A stretch of 56,115 bases of DNA from an uncultured delta proteobacterium (GTDB taxonomy: Bacteria > Myxococcota_A > Polyangia > Polyangiales > Polyangiaceae), in NCBI GenBank assembly GCA_903906315.1, contig CAIVJW010000351.1, forward strand, positions 1-56,115, written 5' to 3'. Each line of letters opens with the position of its first letter. Within the stretch, counting starts at the first letter, position 1. The notes under the pieces are model-generated. The model was not told the DNA's origin. It made no database searches and worked only from the letters and a program-made list of their open reading frames with translations. Position numbers and translations under genes: made by a program. Below are positions 45,901-54,059 of the stretch, piece by piece.

Positions 45901-48900
45901 GCACGCGCGATCTCGACCTGGCCGTTCTCGCGTACGGCATGGCGCTCGGCGACGACCCGGGCGATCGGGGCGCGCTCGACGGCCTCGAGGCGATCGTCGA
46001 GGAGCTCACCCGCGCGGCGCGGCCGGGGGCGCCGCCGCCGCTATTGCGTTCCGCGGTCGACGCGATCGTCGCCGTTCAGGCGGAGCGCGATGCGTGGGAT
46101 GCCACGCTCCGCCTGCTCGAGCCTCGCCTGCTCGTCGCGGCCGACGACGCCGCGCGGGTCACCTTGCTGCTGGAAGCCGGGGGGCTGCACGAGGGGCGGG
46201 CGGGCGATCCCGAGCGGGCCTTCGAGGCCGTGTGGCGCGCGTTCCGGCTCTCGCCGTCCGGCGCCGCCGGCGTCGAGGTCCTGCGCCTCGCGACCGTCGC
46301 GGACCGCTGGGCCGACGTGGCCGAGGGGCTGCCGCGCGCGCTCGAGGGGCGCGATCCACCGGCCGCGACGGTGGCGCGCGACCTGTTCTCCCACGTGGGC
46401 GCTTGGGCGCGGGACGTGCGGCTCGACCCCGAGGCCGCCGAGGCCGCGTTCGCGCGCGCGCTCACCCGTGATCCGGAGAACGCCGAGCTGCTCGCGTCGG
46501 TCGCCGACCTTCAACGCCGCGCGCCGGGCGCAGCGCTCGTCGCGACCCTCCTCCGGCTCTCGGACGCGAAGGGCGGCGACCTCGCGCTCCTGCGCGAGGC
46601 TGCGGCGGTCGCCCGCGGGCCCGTCGGCGATCGCGATCGCGCGAGAGGCATCGCCGAGCGCCTGCTCGACCTCGCGACCGAGCGCTGGCTCGCCGCGGGC
46701 GACGAGGGCGGCGCGCCTCGGGATGCCGCGGCCTGGGCCCTCGCCGCGCTGATCGATCTCGCCGACGACGTCGCGGACGCGGGCACGCCGGCCGCACCTC
46801 GCTCACCCGACGTCCGCGCGCGGCTGATCGAGCTGCACCTGCGCGGCGCGTCGCTGCCCTTCGGTGCGGCCGATCAGCGGCGCATGCGGCTCGACGCGGC
46901 CGCGCTCGCCGACGACGACCGGGCGATGGATCTCTACCGAGCGCTCTTCGAAGAGCGCCCCGAGGACGAGATCGTCGCCTCCCGGCTCGAGGCCCTGTAC
47001 CGAAGCGCGGGTCGCAGCCACGAGCTGCTCGCGCTGCGCGAGCGCCAGATCGCCCTCGTAGAGGGCGATCCGAGAGCTCGCCTGCGCCTGGACGTCGCCG
47101 AGATCCGCGCCGCGCTGGGGGAGCGCGAAGCGGCGGCGAGCATCCTCCGCGAGAGCCTCGTCGAACGGCCCGGCCACGAGGCCTCGGCCGACCGGCTCGG
47201 GCAGCTGCTCGCCGAGCTCGGGCGCAACGCCGAGCTCGTCGCGCTGCTCGAAGATCGGGCGACCTTCGCCGAGCGCGCCGGCGATCTGCCCCGCGCCTCG
47301 GCCGCGTTCGAGCGCGCGGGCACCCTCGCGATCGAGCGCCTCGCCGACCCGGACCGCGGGCTGATCTCGCTGGAGCGCGCCGCCGAGCTCGGCTCGGACC
47401 CGGCCCTCGACGCGGTCGCCCGGCTCCGCGCCGCGCGCGGTGACCACGCCGCCGCGGCCGACGCGCTCGAGCGCCTGTGCGAGCGCGGCGCCCCCGAGAC
47501 CGTCGCGATCGCGCTGCCGCGCCTGCTCTCGTCGCTCGTCGACGCCGGTCGTTACGCCGACGCGCGCGATCGGCTCGACGTGGCGCTGGCCGCGGGCGTC
47601 CCGGGCGGCGACGCCCTGCGGGGCTGCCTGCTCGCGCTGTTCCGCGGCGCCGCTGCCTGGGGGCCGCTCGCCGACCTCCTCGCCGTCGAGGCGGACCTCG
47701 CCGCCGATCCGGAGGCGAAGCTCGCCGGGCTCCGCGAGGCCGCGGACCTGCACCTCGACCGGCGAAGCGATCCCGCCTCCGCCGTACCGCTCCTCGAGCG
47801 GGCCGCAGCCGTCGCCCCCGCCGACCGCAGCGTCGCGCTCACTCTGGCGGCGGCGCTCTCTTCGATCGGGCGCCCGGCCGACGCGGCCGAGGTGCTCCGC
47901 GGCATCCTCGCGAGCTACGGCGCGCGCCGGCCCCGGGATCGCGCGCGCTTCCACCACGAGCTCGCGCGCGCCCTCCTGGCGGCCGACGACCGAGCCGGCG
48001 CGCTCGCCGAGCTCGACCTCTGCCTGCGCATCGATCCCGCGCACGCCGCAGCGTTGAGCGTCCAGGCGCGCCTCGCGATCGACGACGGCCAGGTCGAGCG
48101 CGCCCAGCGCACGCTGCGCGCCTTGCTGCTCGTCGTGAAGACCGCCGGGGCGGACGCCGGCGTCGGCCGCGCGGAGGTGCTCTGCGAGCTCGGGTACGTC
48201 TCGGAGCTCTCGGGCGACCACGCTCGCGCCGAGGAGCACCTCGAATCGGCGATCGAGCTCGCGCGCAGCGACGCCGGCGAGTGGCCGGCCATCCTTCGCG
48301 CGCTTCGCGATCGGAAGCGCGACGGCGCGCTCGGGCGGGCGCTCGCCGCGCGCCTCGAGGGTGCCGTCGGGATCGCGCCGGACGAGGCAGCGCCGCTCTT
48401 TTGCGAGCTTTCGGCGGTGGAGGAGCGGCTCGGGCGGCCTGACGCCGCCTTCTCTGCGAGCCTCTGCGCCGTGGAGGCCGCGCCAGGCGGCGCTGCGGTT
48501 CACCAGCTCGCGGCCGCGCTCGCCCACCGCCTCGACCGTGCCGCCGACTACGCGGCCGCGCTGACGGCGCTGGCCGATCGCCTCGACGACGGAGGCGCTC
48601 TCGCGGCGGTCGCGCTCCACGCGCTCGCCGTCCGCCTCGCGGAGGTCGGCGCCTCGGATGATCGCGTGCTCGGCCTCCTTCGTCGCGCCGAGCAGCGGGC
48701 CGTCAGCGCCGGCGTCGAGGCGTCCGCGATCCGGTGTTCGTTGCAGTCGATCTACGCGCGGAGCGGCGACGAGGCCGCGGCGGAGGCGCTGCTCGAGCAA
48801 CAGCTCGCCGCGTTCGCGCTGGACGCGGTCGGCGCCGACGTCGCCGAGGCTGCGCTGGCGCTCGCCGCCCTTCGGATGAGCCATCCTTCCGGCGTCGACG

Positions 48901-51851
48901 GCGGCGTCCCCCTCCTCGATCGCGCGCTGCGCGCCGGCGCCGCCCCCGATCGCGTCGAGGTGGCCGTGCGCCAGGGCCTCGCCGGGTGCCCCGACCACGC
49001 GGCGCTCGCCGACCTGCTCGCGCGGATCGGCCGCGACCACGGCCGGCCTCGTGCGCGCCTCGACGCGCTCGTGCTGCGCGCCGAGGCGGCTGCGAAGCGC
49101 GCGGAAGGACTGGGATCTTCGGCGGACTGCCACGCGGCCGTCGCGGCGCTCCGCGAGGCCGCCGAGCTCGCCGCCAGCCAGGGCGACATCGCGAGCGTCG
49201 AAGGGCTGGCGGCGCGCGCTCTCGCCCTCCTGCCATCCGCGGAGGGCACAGCTGCGGACGACGCCGACCTCGGCTGGGCGCTCTCGGATCTCGCCCGCGT
49301 GCGCGAGCGCGCCGGCGACCGCGCCGAGGCGTCGTCGCTGTGGGAGCGCGCAGCTCGCGTGGCCGCGCCGTCCGAGCGCCGCTCCTTGCTCCTCAGCGCC
49401 GCCTCGCGAGCCGAGGACCCGCAGCGATCCGCCACGATCCTCGAGGAGCTCGTGGCAGAGGACCCGTCGGACCCCGTCGCGTGGTCCGCGCTCGTCGCCG
49501 CCCTCGAGCACCTCGGCGGCGCCTCGCGCGTCGCGCTGGCCACCGAACGCGCGCTCGCGTCCCTGTCGGACGCGCCGCTCCGCGTGTCGCGCCTGCGCGA
49601 GCTCGCGCGCCTCGTCGGCGCGTCGGACCCGGCGCGCGCCGCGGCGTTGCTCGAGCCGGCGCTCGGCGACGACCCCGATCTCGACCTGGTGGCCGATGAG
49701 GTCGTCGCGCTCCTCGGGCGCGCGGGCCTCGACGACGACCTCGCGCGGGTGCTGACCGTGCGCGTCGCCGTGCTCGCCGCGCGCGGGGACGTCCCCGCGA
49801 CGGCCGCGACGGGGCTCCTTCTCGGCGCGGCGCTCGAGCGCTTGGGGCGCACCGACGGCGCGCTCGCGGCGTACCGTGGCGCCCTCGCCGCCGACCCGAC
49901 CAACCTGGACGCGCTGCGCGCGGATCTGCGCCTCGACGGCGGCGGGACGGTCGACCTCTGCGAGGTGATCGCGCGCCTCCTCGCGACGGGCGCCGTCCTC
50001 GACGCCGCCCAGGTCGCTCTCGAGACGGCTGCGGCGCGCGGCGCGACCGGTGACGAGGACGGCGCGCTCGAGGCGCTCCTCGAGGGCCACTACGCTTGCC
50101 CGGGCAGCGCCCCCCTCCTCGACGCCCTCGTCGCCCGCTACGACGCGCGTGGCGACCACCGCGCGGTGGTCGAGCTCCACGTAGCCACCGCCGCGGCCTC
50201 GCTCGCCATCGACGAGCGCGTGGCGGCCCTGCGCGCGGGCGCAGCGGTGCTGCGTGACCGCGTCGGAGACGTCCACGGCGCCGTCGAGCTGCTCCTCGAG
50301 GCGCACGCGATCACCCCCGACGATCGGGCTCTGCTCGAGGCGCTCGTCGACGCCTGCGGCGCGGCGGGCGATCACCGCCGCGCGCTCGCCGCGCTGTCCG
50401 TGGCGATCGATCGCAGCCCGGCCGACGGCGCGCTCTACCGGCTGCGCGCGTCCCTCCACGACGCGGTCGGCGACGAAGACGAGGCCCTCGCCGATCTCGA
50501 GCGCGCCAACGACGCGAGCCACGGCGAGCACACCCTCGAGCTCGTCGCGATGCTCGAGCACGCCCTCGAGGTCCTCGACGCACGGCCCCTCTCGCTGAGC
50601 GTGCCGGCGAACAAGCCGCGCTCGACCGTGCCGCCCGTGCGCGCGTCGCAGCCGCCGATGGAACCGACCCCGGGGCCGCCACCGCCGTGGTCTGCCCCGG
50701 TGCCTCCGGTCGTCTCGTTCGACTCCGAGGAGATCACCGCCACGGGCGTGAGGCCGATGCCGACGAGGCCCAAGGCTCCCCGGGCCAACGGCAGCGCGAT
50801 CGCGGTCGTGGTGGGACCTTCCCGCGAGCGGACGCTCCGGCTGCGCTTCGCCGAGGTGCTCGTGCGCTCCGGCGACGTCGACCGAGCGCGCAGCCAGCTC
50901 GCGACGCTCCTGCACGCCGACCCCGCCGATGCGGACGCGCTCCACGCGGCGGCGCTCCTCGAGGAGGGCGCGCGTCGCTGGGACGCGGCGACGGGCCTCT
51001 ATCGCCGCCTCCTCCCGTTGATCGAGGGGGACGCGCTCGCGGACATCGCGCTGCGCCTCGCCGACACGAGCGAGCGCGTCGGGCGCCCCGGGGACGCGCG
51101 CGCGGGCCTCGAGCGCGCGCTCGCGTTCGGGCCTCCGCGGCCAGCCCTCGGCCTGCGCCTCCGCGCGATTGACGATGCGATCGCCGCGGCCGACGGCGAG
51201 TGGAGCGCGAACGACGTCGAGGCGCTGCCGCCCGACCTGGCCGAGCGGTTCGCGCTGCTCGTGCAGGCGGGGCGCCGTGCCCTGGAGGGGGACCTCGCCG
51301 GTGACCGCGCAGTCGCGCCGCTCGAAGAGGCGCAGCTGCTCCGCCCCGACGACGACGACGTCGCCGTTCTCCTCGCGGAGGCCTACGTAGAGGCCGATCG
51401 TCGCGCCGACGCCGAGATCCTCGCGACGCGCGTCGCCGGACAGCGAATGGGCGTGCGATCGCGCGCGATCGCCGCGATTCACCGACTGCGCGCGCGCCTC
51501 GCCAGCGAGGACGGCGCGGACGACGAGGCGCTCGTCGCGATCACGGAGGCGTTCGTGTGCGATCCGTACGACCCCGCCATCGGCGTCGAGCTCGCTCAGC
51601 GGGCGATCGACGTCGGCGACGTGGACACCGGGCGCCGCGCGCTCGACGCCGTCGTGAACACCCGTCGCGCGGGCGACGGCGCGGGTCGCTCGGTCGCGCC
51701 GCTGCGCGCACGAGCGCTCCACCGCCTCGCGGAGCTCGCGATCTCCGACGGCGATCGCGCGCTCGCTCGGTCGCTCCTCGAGCAGGCCCTGCGCGAAGAT
51801 CCGGCCTCCGATGGGGCCCGCTCGACGCTCGCGGAGATCGACGGCGGGTGA
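39993..51851 (+). CDS. Giant TPR-repeat scaffold protein (3952 residues)
   Basis: One uninterrupted frame fills 21% of the window. Nearly all of it is helical repeats of about 34-38 residues with TPR-like phrases such as LGREVLRLDPQD, FARALALDPYEK and YRGALAADPTN, rich in Ala, Leu, Arg, Asp and Glu. There is no signal peptide, membrane helix or enzyme motif, so a cytoplasmic scaffold is likely. At about residues 3535-3610 a proline-rich hinge (NKPRSTVPPV, PTPGPPPPW) breaks the repeats; a final about 340-residue TPR block follows. ATG 39993 is chosen, as repeats begin soon after. The HU-like gene follows 362 bases later. Role unknown. Confidence 0.88.
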   Translation: MPNDSKRSVPIRLDSLAEVLAERHESEAAVLDVLIGGLARGQSNAELWAMLHAAARRDDRVSELAFAYESALGDKKVRLLAAAAQVDLQMHAARFFVDDFGDVEGAVPHLERVIALAPVNAEAFERLEAYLVERREDRRLAELYASVAQFRERGEQLRLLRRAIQIFSGIAGEDDRAVKLGREVLRLDPQDRATRSVIEAKLVRAGRAGEAARLLEQALVDAAEGDADEALALRTRLVTIYAGISEPERALPHAEEILRVDPAHEAARATLGALLSNKALAVRAAAALEGAHERTGDLAEAVRLLALQVEALRGPKRLEAQKRLLVLLADRLGDADAAFAVCEAVVPVDPGDEAIRQRLRALAAQLGRPLDAARVMQRANLVCRDVVLRAGLGAELGELYLEGGDVKKARLSLASVIDGGADAGAVLRASRALGILCTREQDARGLAAVLQRLGEIEVDAAARAEATVRLAAICEGALADPAGAVAAYRRLFDTPHEEEAIGALERLLAGSDDLLALAEILDRKALHTADPGAARDLAFRAAEARTAGAEDEIAIRAWRAFADRFGASRAVYARLIPLLDRAARWEDLAETLAADAELAPEDERAALLGRLGLARLERLGDPLRAVDAFARALALDPYEKASVRALGALLEADGEVAVAAADVLEPLLRAERARGDSAAATRGLVRVLLARADAAPLARARLDALAEAASLTAGELADPRAALELAGRGLGEAMRSSMLEGLGPWLVRVDAFAVVASEPGRRAVILAGALGDRSIDHPAVAALARRAAEALAATGAEPAAIAVYRRLLAFDPRSPDVVERIDALLRAHGAPGDRAEVLRGALAHETDPEARRRLLHLLASLERHELGDLEAAVRTYRIALVEDPADAEAREALLEAHLAAGSHDELFDELARGLAGAAGDDRARLLCRMAEAAAAGGRIDDAGRCYAEALAAPGVALAESELEAAEQVAVRRDDPVLERAVLERRADLATDEVAQVACLERLGLLEATRGGDLGAAVRAWKRAAEAATRGADDEAARRLHARVLEVRPDDADAAEFLVAAYRGGGAPAKLLGAYEALARARAGSPAVVDAVLGLEAPATIEGAVDRFVAAADAALAAGGIGDPGRVAILTARARVLAAAPGREDDAAAAFRGLVAAASEPGDAARAFEAFLDRHGLDPARIADRRWLLSWRLDAAAPAERVSCLIRWAEAEERAFGDLAAAADLHGRVLAIEPAHDEALGARARLLLALGDPEGALAALVARREGAAGPARASLSIAIARLSLEPLGRVDEALGALEAAMSVAPNDPAAIALVEHAMTLPAARARASALLERAAEEGGDAPTSRRLLRALLADPDAPAEDRRRWLGRLVDLDADDPGSALESVLAALRELPGEASLWDRAEALARELDLPVVVAEAYRHAIDSAALGLPDEAFEELGQRAVAFHEEWLDEPETVATILRRVLARCPSATWAFDRLKLFFNAAERWDELFAAYDEVIAASPVDQRIALLEDAAETARDLAGDVDRAIRYLEGLLPWKREARVTASLERLYERTGRHRSLVELLSHDLAELDLEAAQRLRIRIAGLWLDAGDAAAACGVLEDAIALEPSRPEVVELLERALAQTAGADDPARRRVAVLLVARYRVEGRDVDLARVLEIALSAEREPAARAVLLADLRDLRAKLGDDAGALAPSAELAALEPGVPSHLAELERLAAGVGRLDVFADTLSRIAEARSDGAERAALYARSAALYEGPLADPARAAALRRQVMALATDDEEVLASARVLEQLLGSLGRGAERCEVLERIASIAGDPVERRAALAEVARVATEAGDDARAIRAWRARVDAAPEDRAAQVGLVEALTRLGLHEDLAVALTRRAGFAPDVAAARDDRAAVARLLAGPLGRPAEAIEVWTRLREELGPDDASCDALAELLGAAGRGDDLAALLDASLTAATTQDRRVELARRLGDTHRLRTRDLDLAVLAYGMALGDDPGDRGALDGLEAIVEELTRAARPGAPPPLLRSAVDAIVAVQAERDAWDATLRLLEPRLLVAADDAARVTLLLEAGGLHEGRAGDPERAFEAVWRAFRLSPSGAAGVEVLRLATVADRWADVAEGLPRALEGRDPPAATVARDLFSHVGAWARDVRLDPEAAEAAFARALTRDPENAELLASVADLQRRAPGAALVATLLRLSDAKGGDLALLREAAAVARGPVGDRDRARGIAERLLDLATERWLAAGDEGGAPRDAAAWALAALIDLADDVADAGTPAAPRSPDVRARLIELHLRGASLPFGAADQRRMRLDAAALADDDRAMDLYRALFEERPEDEIVASRLEALYRSAGRSHELLALRERQIALVEGDPRARLRLDVAEIRAALGEREAAASILRESLVERPGHEASADRLGQLLAELGRNAELVALLEDRATFAERAGDLPRASAAFERAGTLAIERLADPDRGLISLERAAELGSDPALDAVARLRAARGDHAAAADALERLCERGAPETVAIALPRLLSSLVDAGRYADARDRLDVALAAGVPGGDALRGCLLALFRGAAAWGPLADLLAVEADLAADPEAKLAGLREAADLHLDRRSDPASAVPLLERAAAVAPADRSVALTLAAALSSIGRPADAAEVLRGILASYGARRPRDRARFHHELARALLAADDRAGALAELDLCLRIDPAHAAALSVQARLAIDDGQVERAQRTLRALLLVVKTAGADAGVGRAEVLCELGYVSELSGDHARAEEHLESAIELARSDAGEWPAILRALRDRKRDGALGRALAARLEGAVGIAPDEAAPLFCELSAVEERLGRPDAAFSASLCAVEAAPGGAAVHQLAAALAHRLDRAADYAAALTALADRLDDGGALAAVALHALAVRLAEVGASDDRVLGLLRRAEQRAVSAGVEASAIRCSLQSIYARSGDEAAAEALLEQQLAAFALDAVGADVAEAALALAALRMSHPSGVDGGVPLLDRALRAGAAPDRVEVAVRQGLAGCPDHAALADLLARIGRDHGRPRARLDALVLRAEAAAKRAEGLGSSADCHAAVAALREAAELAASQGDIASVEGLAARALALLPSAEGTAADDADLGWALSDLARVRERAGDRAEASSLWERAARVAAPSERRSLLLSAASRAEDPQRSATILEELVAEDPSDPVAWSALVAALEHLGGASRVALATERALASLSDAPLRVSRLRELARLVGASDPARAAALLEPALGDDPDLDLVADEVVALLGRAGLDDDLARVLTVRVAVLAARGDVPATAATGLLLGAALERLGRTDGALAAYRGALAADPTNLDALRADLRLDGGGTVDLCEVIARLLATGAVLDAAQVALETAAARGATGDEDGALEALLEGHYACPGSAPLLDALVARYDARGDHRAVVELHVATAAASLAIDERVAALRAGAAVLRDRVGDVHGAVELLLEAHAITPDDRALLEALVDACGAAGDHRRALAALSVAIDRSPADGALYRLRASLHDAVGDEDEALADLERANDASHGEHTLELVAMLEHALEVLDARPLSLSVPANKPRSTVPPVRASQPPMEPTPGPPPPWSAPVPPVVSFDSEEITATGVRPMPTRPKAPRANGSAIAVVVGPSRERTLRLRFAEVLVRSGDVDRARSQLATLLHADPADADALHAAALLEEGARRWDAATGLYRRLLPLIEGDALADIALRLADTSERVGRPGDARAGLERALAFGPPRPALGLRLRAIDDAIAAADGEWSANDVEALPPDLAERFALLVQAGRRALEGDLAGDRAVAPLEEAQLLRPDDDDVAVLLAEAYVEADRRADAEILATRVAGQRMGVRSRAIAAIHRLRARLASEDGADDEALVAITEAFVCDPYDPAIGVELAQRAIDVGDVDTGRRALDAVVNTRRAGDGAGRSVAPLRARALHRLAELAISDGDRALARSLLEQALREDPASDGARSTLAEIDGG

Positions 51852-52213
51852 CGAGTTGCGCGCGCGCGGGCTCGTCCGCGCGCCGCTCGCGCTCGCGCTC
51901 GCTTCGCGTCGCGCGGAAGTCGCCGATGTCGGCCGTGAGTCCGCGGAATCTGCCGAGCTGCGGCCGCGCATCGGCGTACGGCTCGGGCCGCGCGGCTCGC
52001 CCGCGCGAGGCGCGTCGAGCGCGCACGTAGCGCGGGACACGCTCGAGTAGCCGCGGTTTCGCTCGAAGTTTTCGCTTCTTTTGCGTCGAACGCCGTGTAT
52101 TGTTCGCGACGTCGCGCGCGCGGCGGCACCTGGGCCGTGATGGGGTTGTCACGGTGGGGCCGCCACGATCGTGCGCGAACGACGACTCTGATTCTCGAAG
52201 GAGACCCATATCC
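51852..52213. other. Intergenic region before the HU-like gene
   Basis: This 362-bp gap holds no gene I can support. The part at about 52060-52110 is much richer in T and A (TTTTCGCTTCTTTTGCG, then TGTATTGTTCG) and probably carries the promoter of the HU-like gene. TATTGT at 52098-52103 is a candidate -10, with no good -35 at the usual distance. Confidence 0.4.
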
Positions 52214-52555
52214 ATGGCAGCGAAGAAGACGGCCGCCGCCGGCGGCGCGAAGAAGAGCCTGAGCAAGAGCGCCTTCATCCTGGCGGTCGCCGAGTCGATC
52301 GGTGAGGAGCTCACCAAGAAGCAGGTCAAGCACGTGCTCGAGGCGATCAGCGACGTCGGCTACCGCGAGCTGAAGAAGAGTGGCCTCTTCACGTTGCCTG
52401 GCTTCGCGAAGTTCCGCGTCGTGAAGAAGCCCGCCACCAAGGCGCGCCAGGGCGTGAACCCGTTCACGAAGCAGGCGATGACCTACGCCGCGAAGCCGGC
52501 CAGCAAGTCGGTCCGCGCGCGCCCGATCAAGGCGATCAAGGACGCGCTGCTGTAG
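52214..52555 (+). CDS. HU/IHF-family DNA-binding protein
   Basis: 113 residues. HU-family proteins bend and compact DNA as dimers. SKSAFILAVAESIGEELTKK is the helical dimer part, GLFTLPGFAKFRVV the saddle strands, and NPFTKQ sits where HU has the intercalating arm sequence with its proline. A Lys/Ala-rich leader of about 14 residues (KKTAAAGGAKK) and a basic C-terminal part (KSVRARPIKAIK) extend the core of about 90. ATG 52214 has GAAGGAG 10 bases upstream. Downstream is a strong terminator. Confidence 0.9.
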   Translation: MAAKKTAAAGGAKKSLSKSAFILAVAESIGEELTKKQVKHVLEAISDVGYRELKKSGLFTLPGFAKFRVVKKPATKARQGVNPFTKQAMTYAAKPASKSVRARPIKAIKDALL

Positions 52556-52616
52556 TCACCCCCCGGGCCCCCCGAGGGGACTTTCGCCCGGGACGCCGCT
52601 CGGACGCAGAAATGGC

Positions 52617-52642
52617 AACGGCCACGAGAGATCGTGGCCGTT
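52617..52642. terminator. Perfect 11-bp stem-loop between convergent genes
   Basis: AACGGCCACGA and TCGTGGCCGTT pair perfectly around a GAGA tetraloop. It lies 62 bases after the HU-like gene and 35 bases after the convergent lipoprotein stop, so it can end transcripts from both sides. GNRA-type loop and long stem make it very stable. Confidence 0.75.
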
Positions 52643-52676
52643 CGCGTTCCATGCGCCCTCGTCGAGGGCGACCCGC

Positions 52677-53300
52677 TCACTTCTTCTTGGCGTACACCTG
52701 CGCGGCGACCGGGCCCGATCCGGTGCGGGCCTTGAGCAGCACGCGCACGGGCACGGGCAGCGGGAAGGCCCACTGGACGCAGGCGTTCTTCGCGCCGATC
52801 GCCGCCTGCGGGCCCGAGTCCGTGCTGACCGCGATCACCGGCTTGATGCCCAGCGCGGCGACGGCGGGGCCGGCCACGCTCGCGTCGATCTCGAGCTGCA
52901 GATCGAGCTGGGTGACGCCCGGGAGCGACTGCCCGACGACGGTGTAGCAATGCCCCGCCTCGAGCAGGAACGTCGGGCCCGTGTACGTCTGCCCTTCCGG
53001 CGTGATCGCGCAGATGGCGCCGCCCGCGGCCTTCATGCCGGGGGCGTCGGCCGTCGCCCGGCCCTGGATCGCCGTCGTCATCGCGAGCGACTGCACCGCG
53101 TCGCACGGCGTCGGCGCGGACGGGGCCGGGGGGGCAGCGGCGACGACCAGGGGAGGAGGCGGCGGCTGCAGCACGGCGACCCCCGCGTCCGGCGCCGGCG
53201 TCTCGGCGAACTTCGCGCCGCCGCCGCCGCAGCCGACGATTGCGCACGCGAACAACGTGCTCGCGCCCATCGAGATGAGGATCTTGGTCGAGTCGTTCAT
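52677..53300 (-). CDS. Lipoprotein of unknown function
   Basis: 207 residues. The signal peptide ends in CAIVGC, followed by Gly and a Pro/Ala-rich linker (about 35-65). The globular part has three Cys (CDAVQSL, GAICAIT, GHCYTVV) plus NACVQW, and strand-rich phrases such as LDLQLEIDA. The repeated strand pattern suggests a small periplasmic beta domain. No family is recognised; similar lipoproteins with GHCYTVV-type motifs occur in myxobacteria as far as I know. Confidence 0.75.
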   Translation of the reverse strand: MNDSTKILISMGASTLFACAIVGCGGGGAKFAETPAPDAGVAVLQPPPPPLVVAAAPPAPSAPTPCDAVQSLAMTTAIQGRATADAPGMKAAGGAICAITPEGQTYTGPTFLLEAGHCYTVVGQSLPGVTQLDLQLEIDASVAGPAVAALGIKPVIAVSTDSGPQAAIGAKNACVQWAFPLPVPVRVLLKARTGSGPVAAQVYAKKK

Positions 53301-53680
53301 GTCTGCCCTCGTGCTCCGGATAGTCAGTGCCGCTCGCGGCTACCTACACCCGCAGAGCGCCTGCCGGCGAACCAATTGCGCAGGTCGCGGGGAGCGTGCC
53401 GCGGTTACCACACCGTCGACGTCCCGAGTGTGGCGTCGAGGCAACAGCGATCCGGGCGCGCGCCGAGCCGCAAGCGCGCGGCGCCCGGATTCGAGGCGGT
53501 CCGCCGTTTGCTATCGCTCTCCGCGCTACTCGGGGGTGCGCTCAGCGCCCGCCTTCCGGATCGGAACAATGGACTGGACAGGCGGTTCGTAATGGGAGTA
53601 CCAAATCCGACCGAGCAAGTGCATCGACGCGGCGATCGCGTCGCTTACCGACACTGATCCACGATAGGGAGACTTGAATC
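53301..53680. other. Intergenic region between divergent lipoprotein genes
   Basis: 380 bp with no supportable gene. A long inverted repeat, ATCCGGGCGC (53450-53459) and GCGCCCGGAT (53481-53490), could form a hairpin with a 21-base loop. A candidate promoter for the plus-strand gene is TGGACA (53575-53580) with TACCAA (53599-53604), 18 bases apart. Confidence 0.4.
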
Positions 53681-53911
53681 ATGAAGAAGGCGATGCTTCT
53701 CCTCGCGGCGACCGCGCTCCTGGCCCTCTCGGGCTGCAAGAGCAACTGTTCGAAGCTCAAGGACCAGTGCGATGCGTGCACGGGCGCCGCGAGCAAGGGC
53801 CTCGGCGGCCAGTCCACCTGCAACTTCTACGTCAGCGCCGACGTCCAGGATGCTTGCAAGATCGTTCTCGACGCGAACACCTACGCGGCCGACAGCATCA
53901 GCTGCAAGTGA
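53681..53911 (+). CDS. Small Cys-rich lipoprotein
   Basis: 76 residues. A clean lipoprotein signal ends in ALSGC and the mature part has five more Cys (CKSNCSKLKDQCDAC, STCNFY, DACKIV, ISCK). AGGGAGA sits 9 bases before ATG 53681 and a very strong terminator follows, so this is a real monocistronic gene. The even Cys spacing suggests a disulfide-bonded helical hairpin. It shares the CKSxC start of the mature protein with the lipoprotein at 55187. Function unknown. Confidence 0.8.
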   Translation: MKKAMLLLAATALLALSGCKSNCSKLKDQCDACTGAASKGLGGQSTCNFYVSADVQDACKIVLDANTYAADSISCK

Positions 53912-53965
53912 CCTCACGCTGACGCCCGGCGGCTCGGCCGCCGTGGCGCTAGCCCAGAGGACGTG

Positions 53966-54000
53966 AAGAGCGGCGACAACTCGCCGCTCTTTGCATTTTC
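53966..54000 (+). terminator. Intrinsic terminator of the small lipoprotein gene
   Basis: AAGAGCGGCGA and TCGCCGCTCTT are perfect 11-base arms around CAAC, followed by TGCATTTT. It starts 55 bases past the stop codon. It is the best rho-independent terminator in the window. Confidence 0.85.
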
Positions 54001-54059
54001 GGACCTCGGGGCCGCCGTTACACTGCGAGGAGCAGCGCCGGCCCGGTGGTGCTCGCCCG

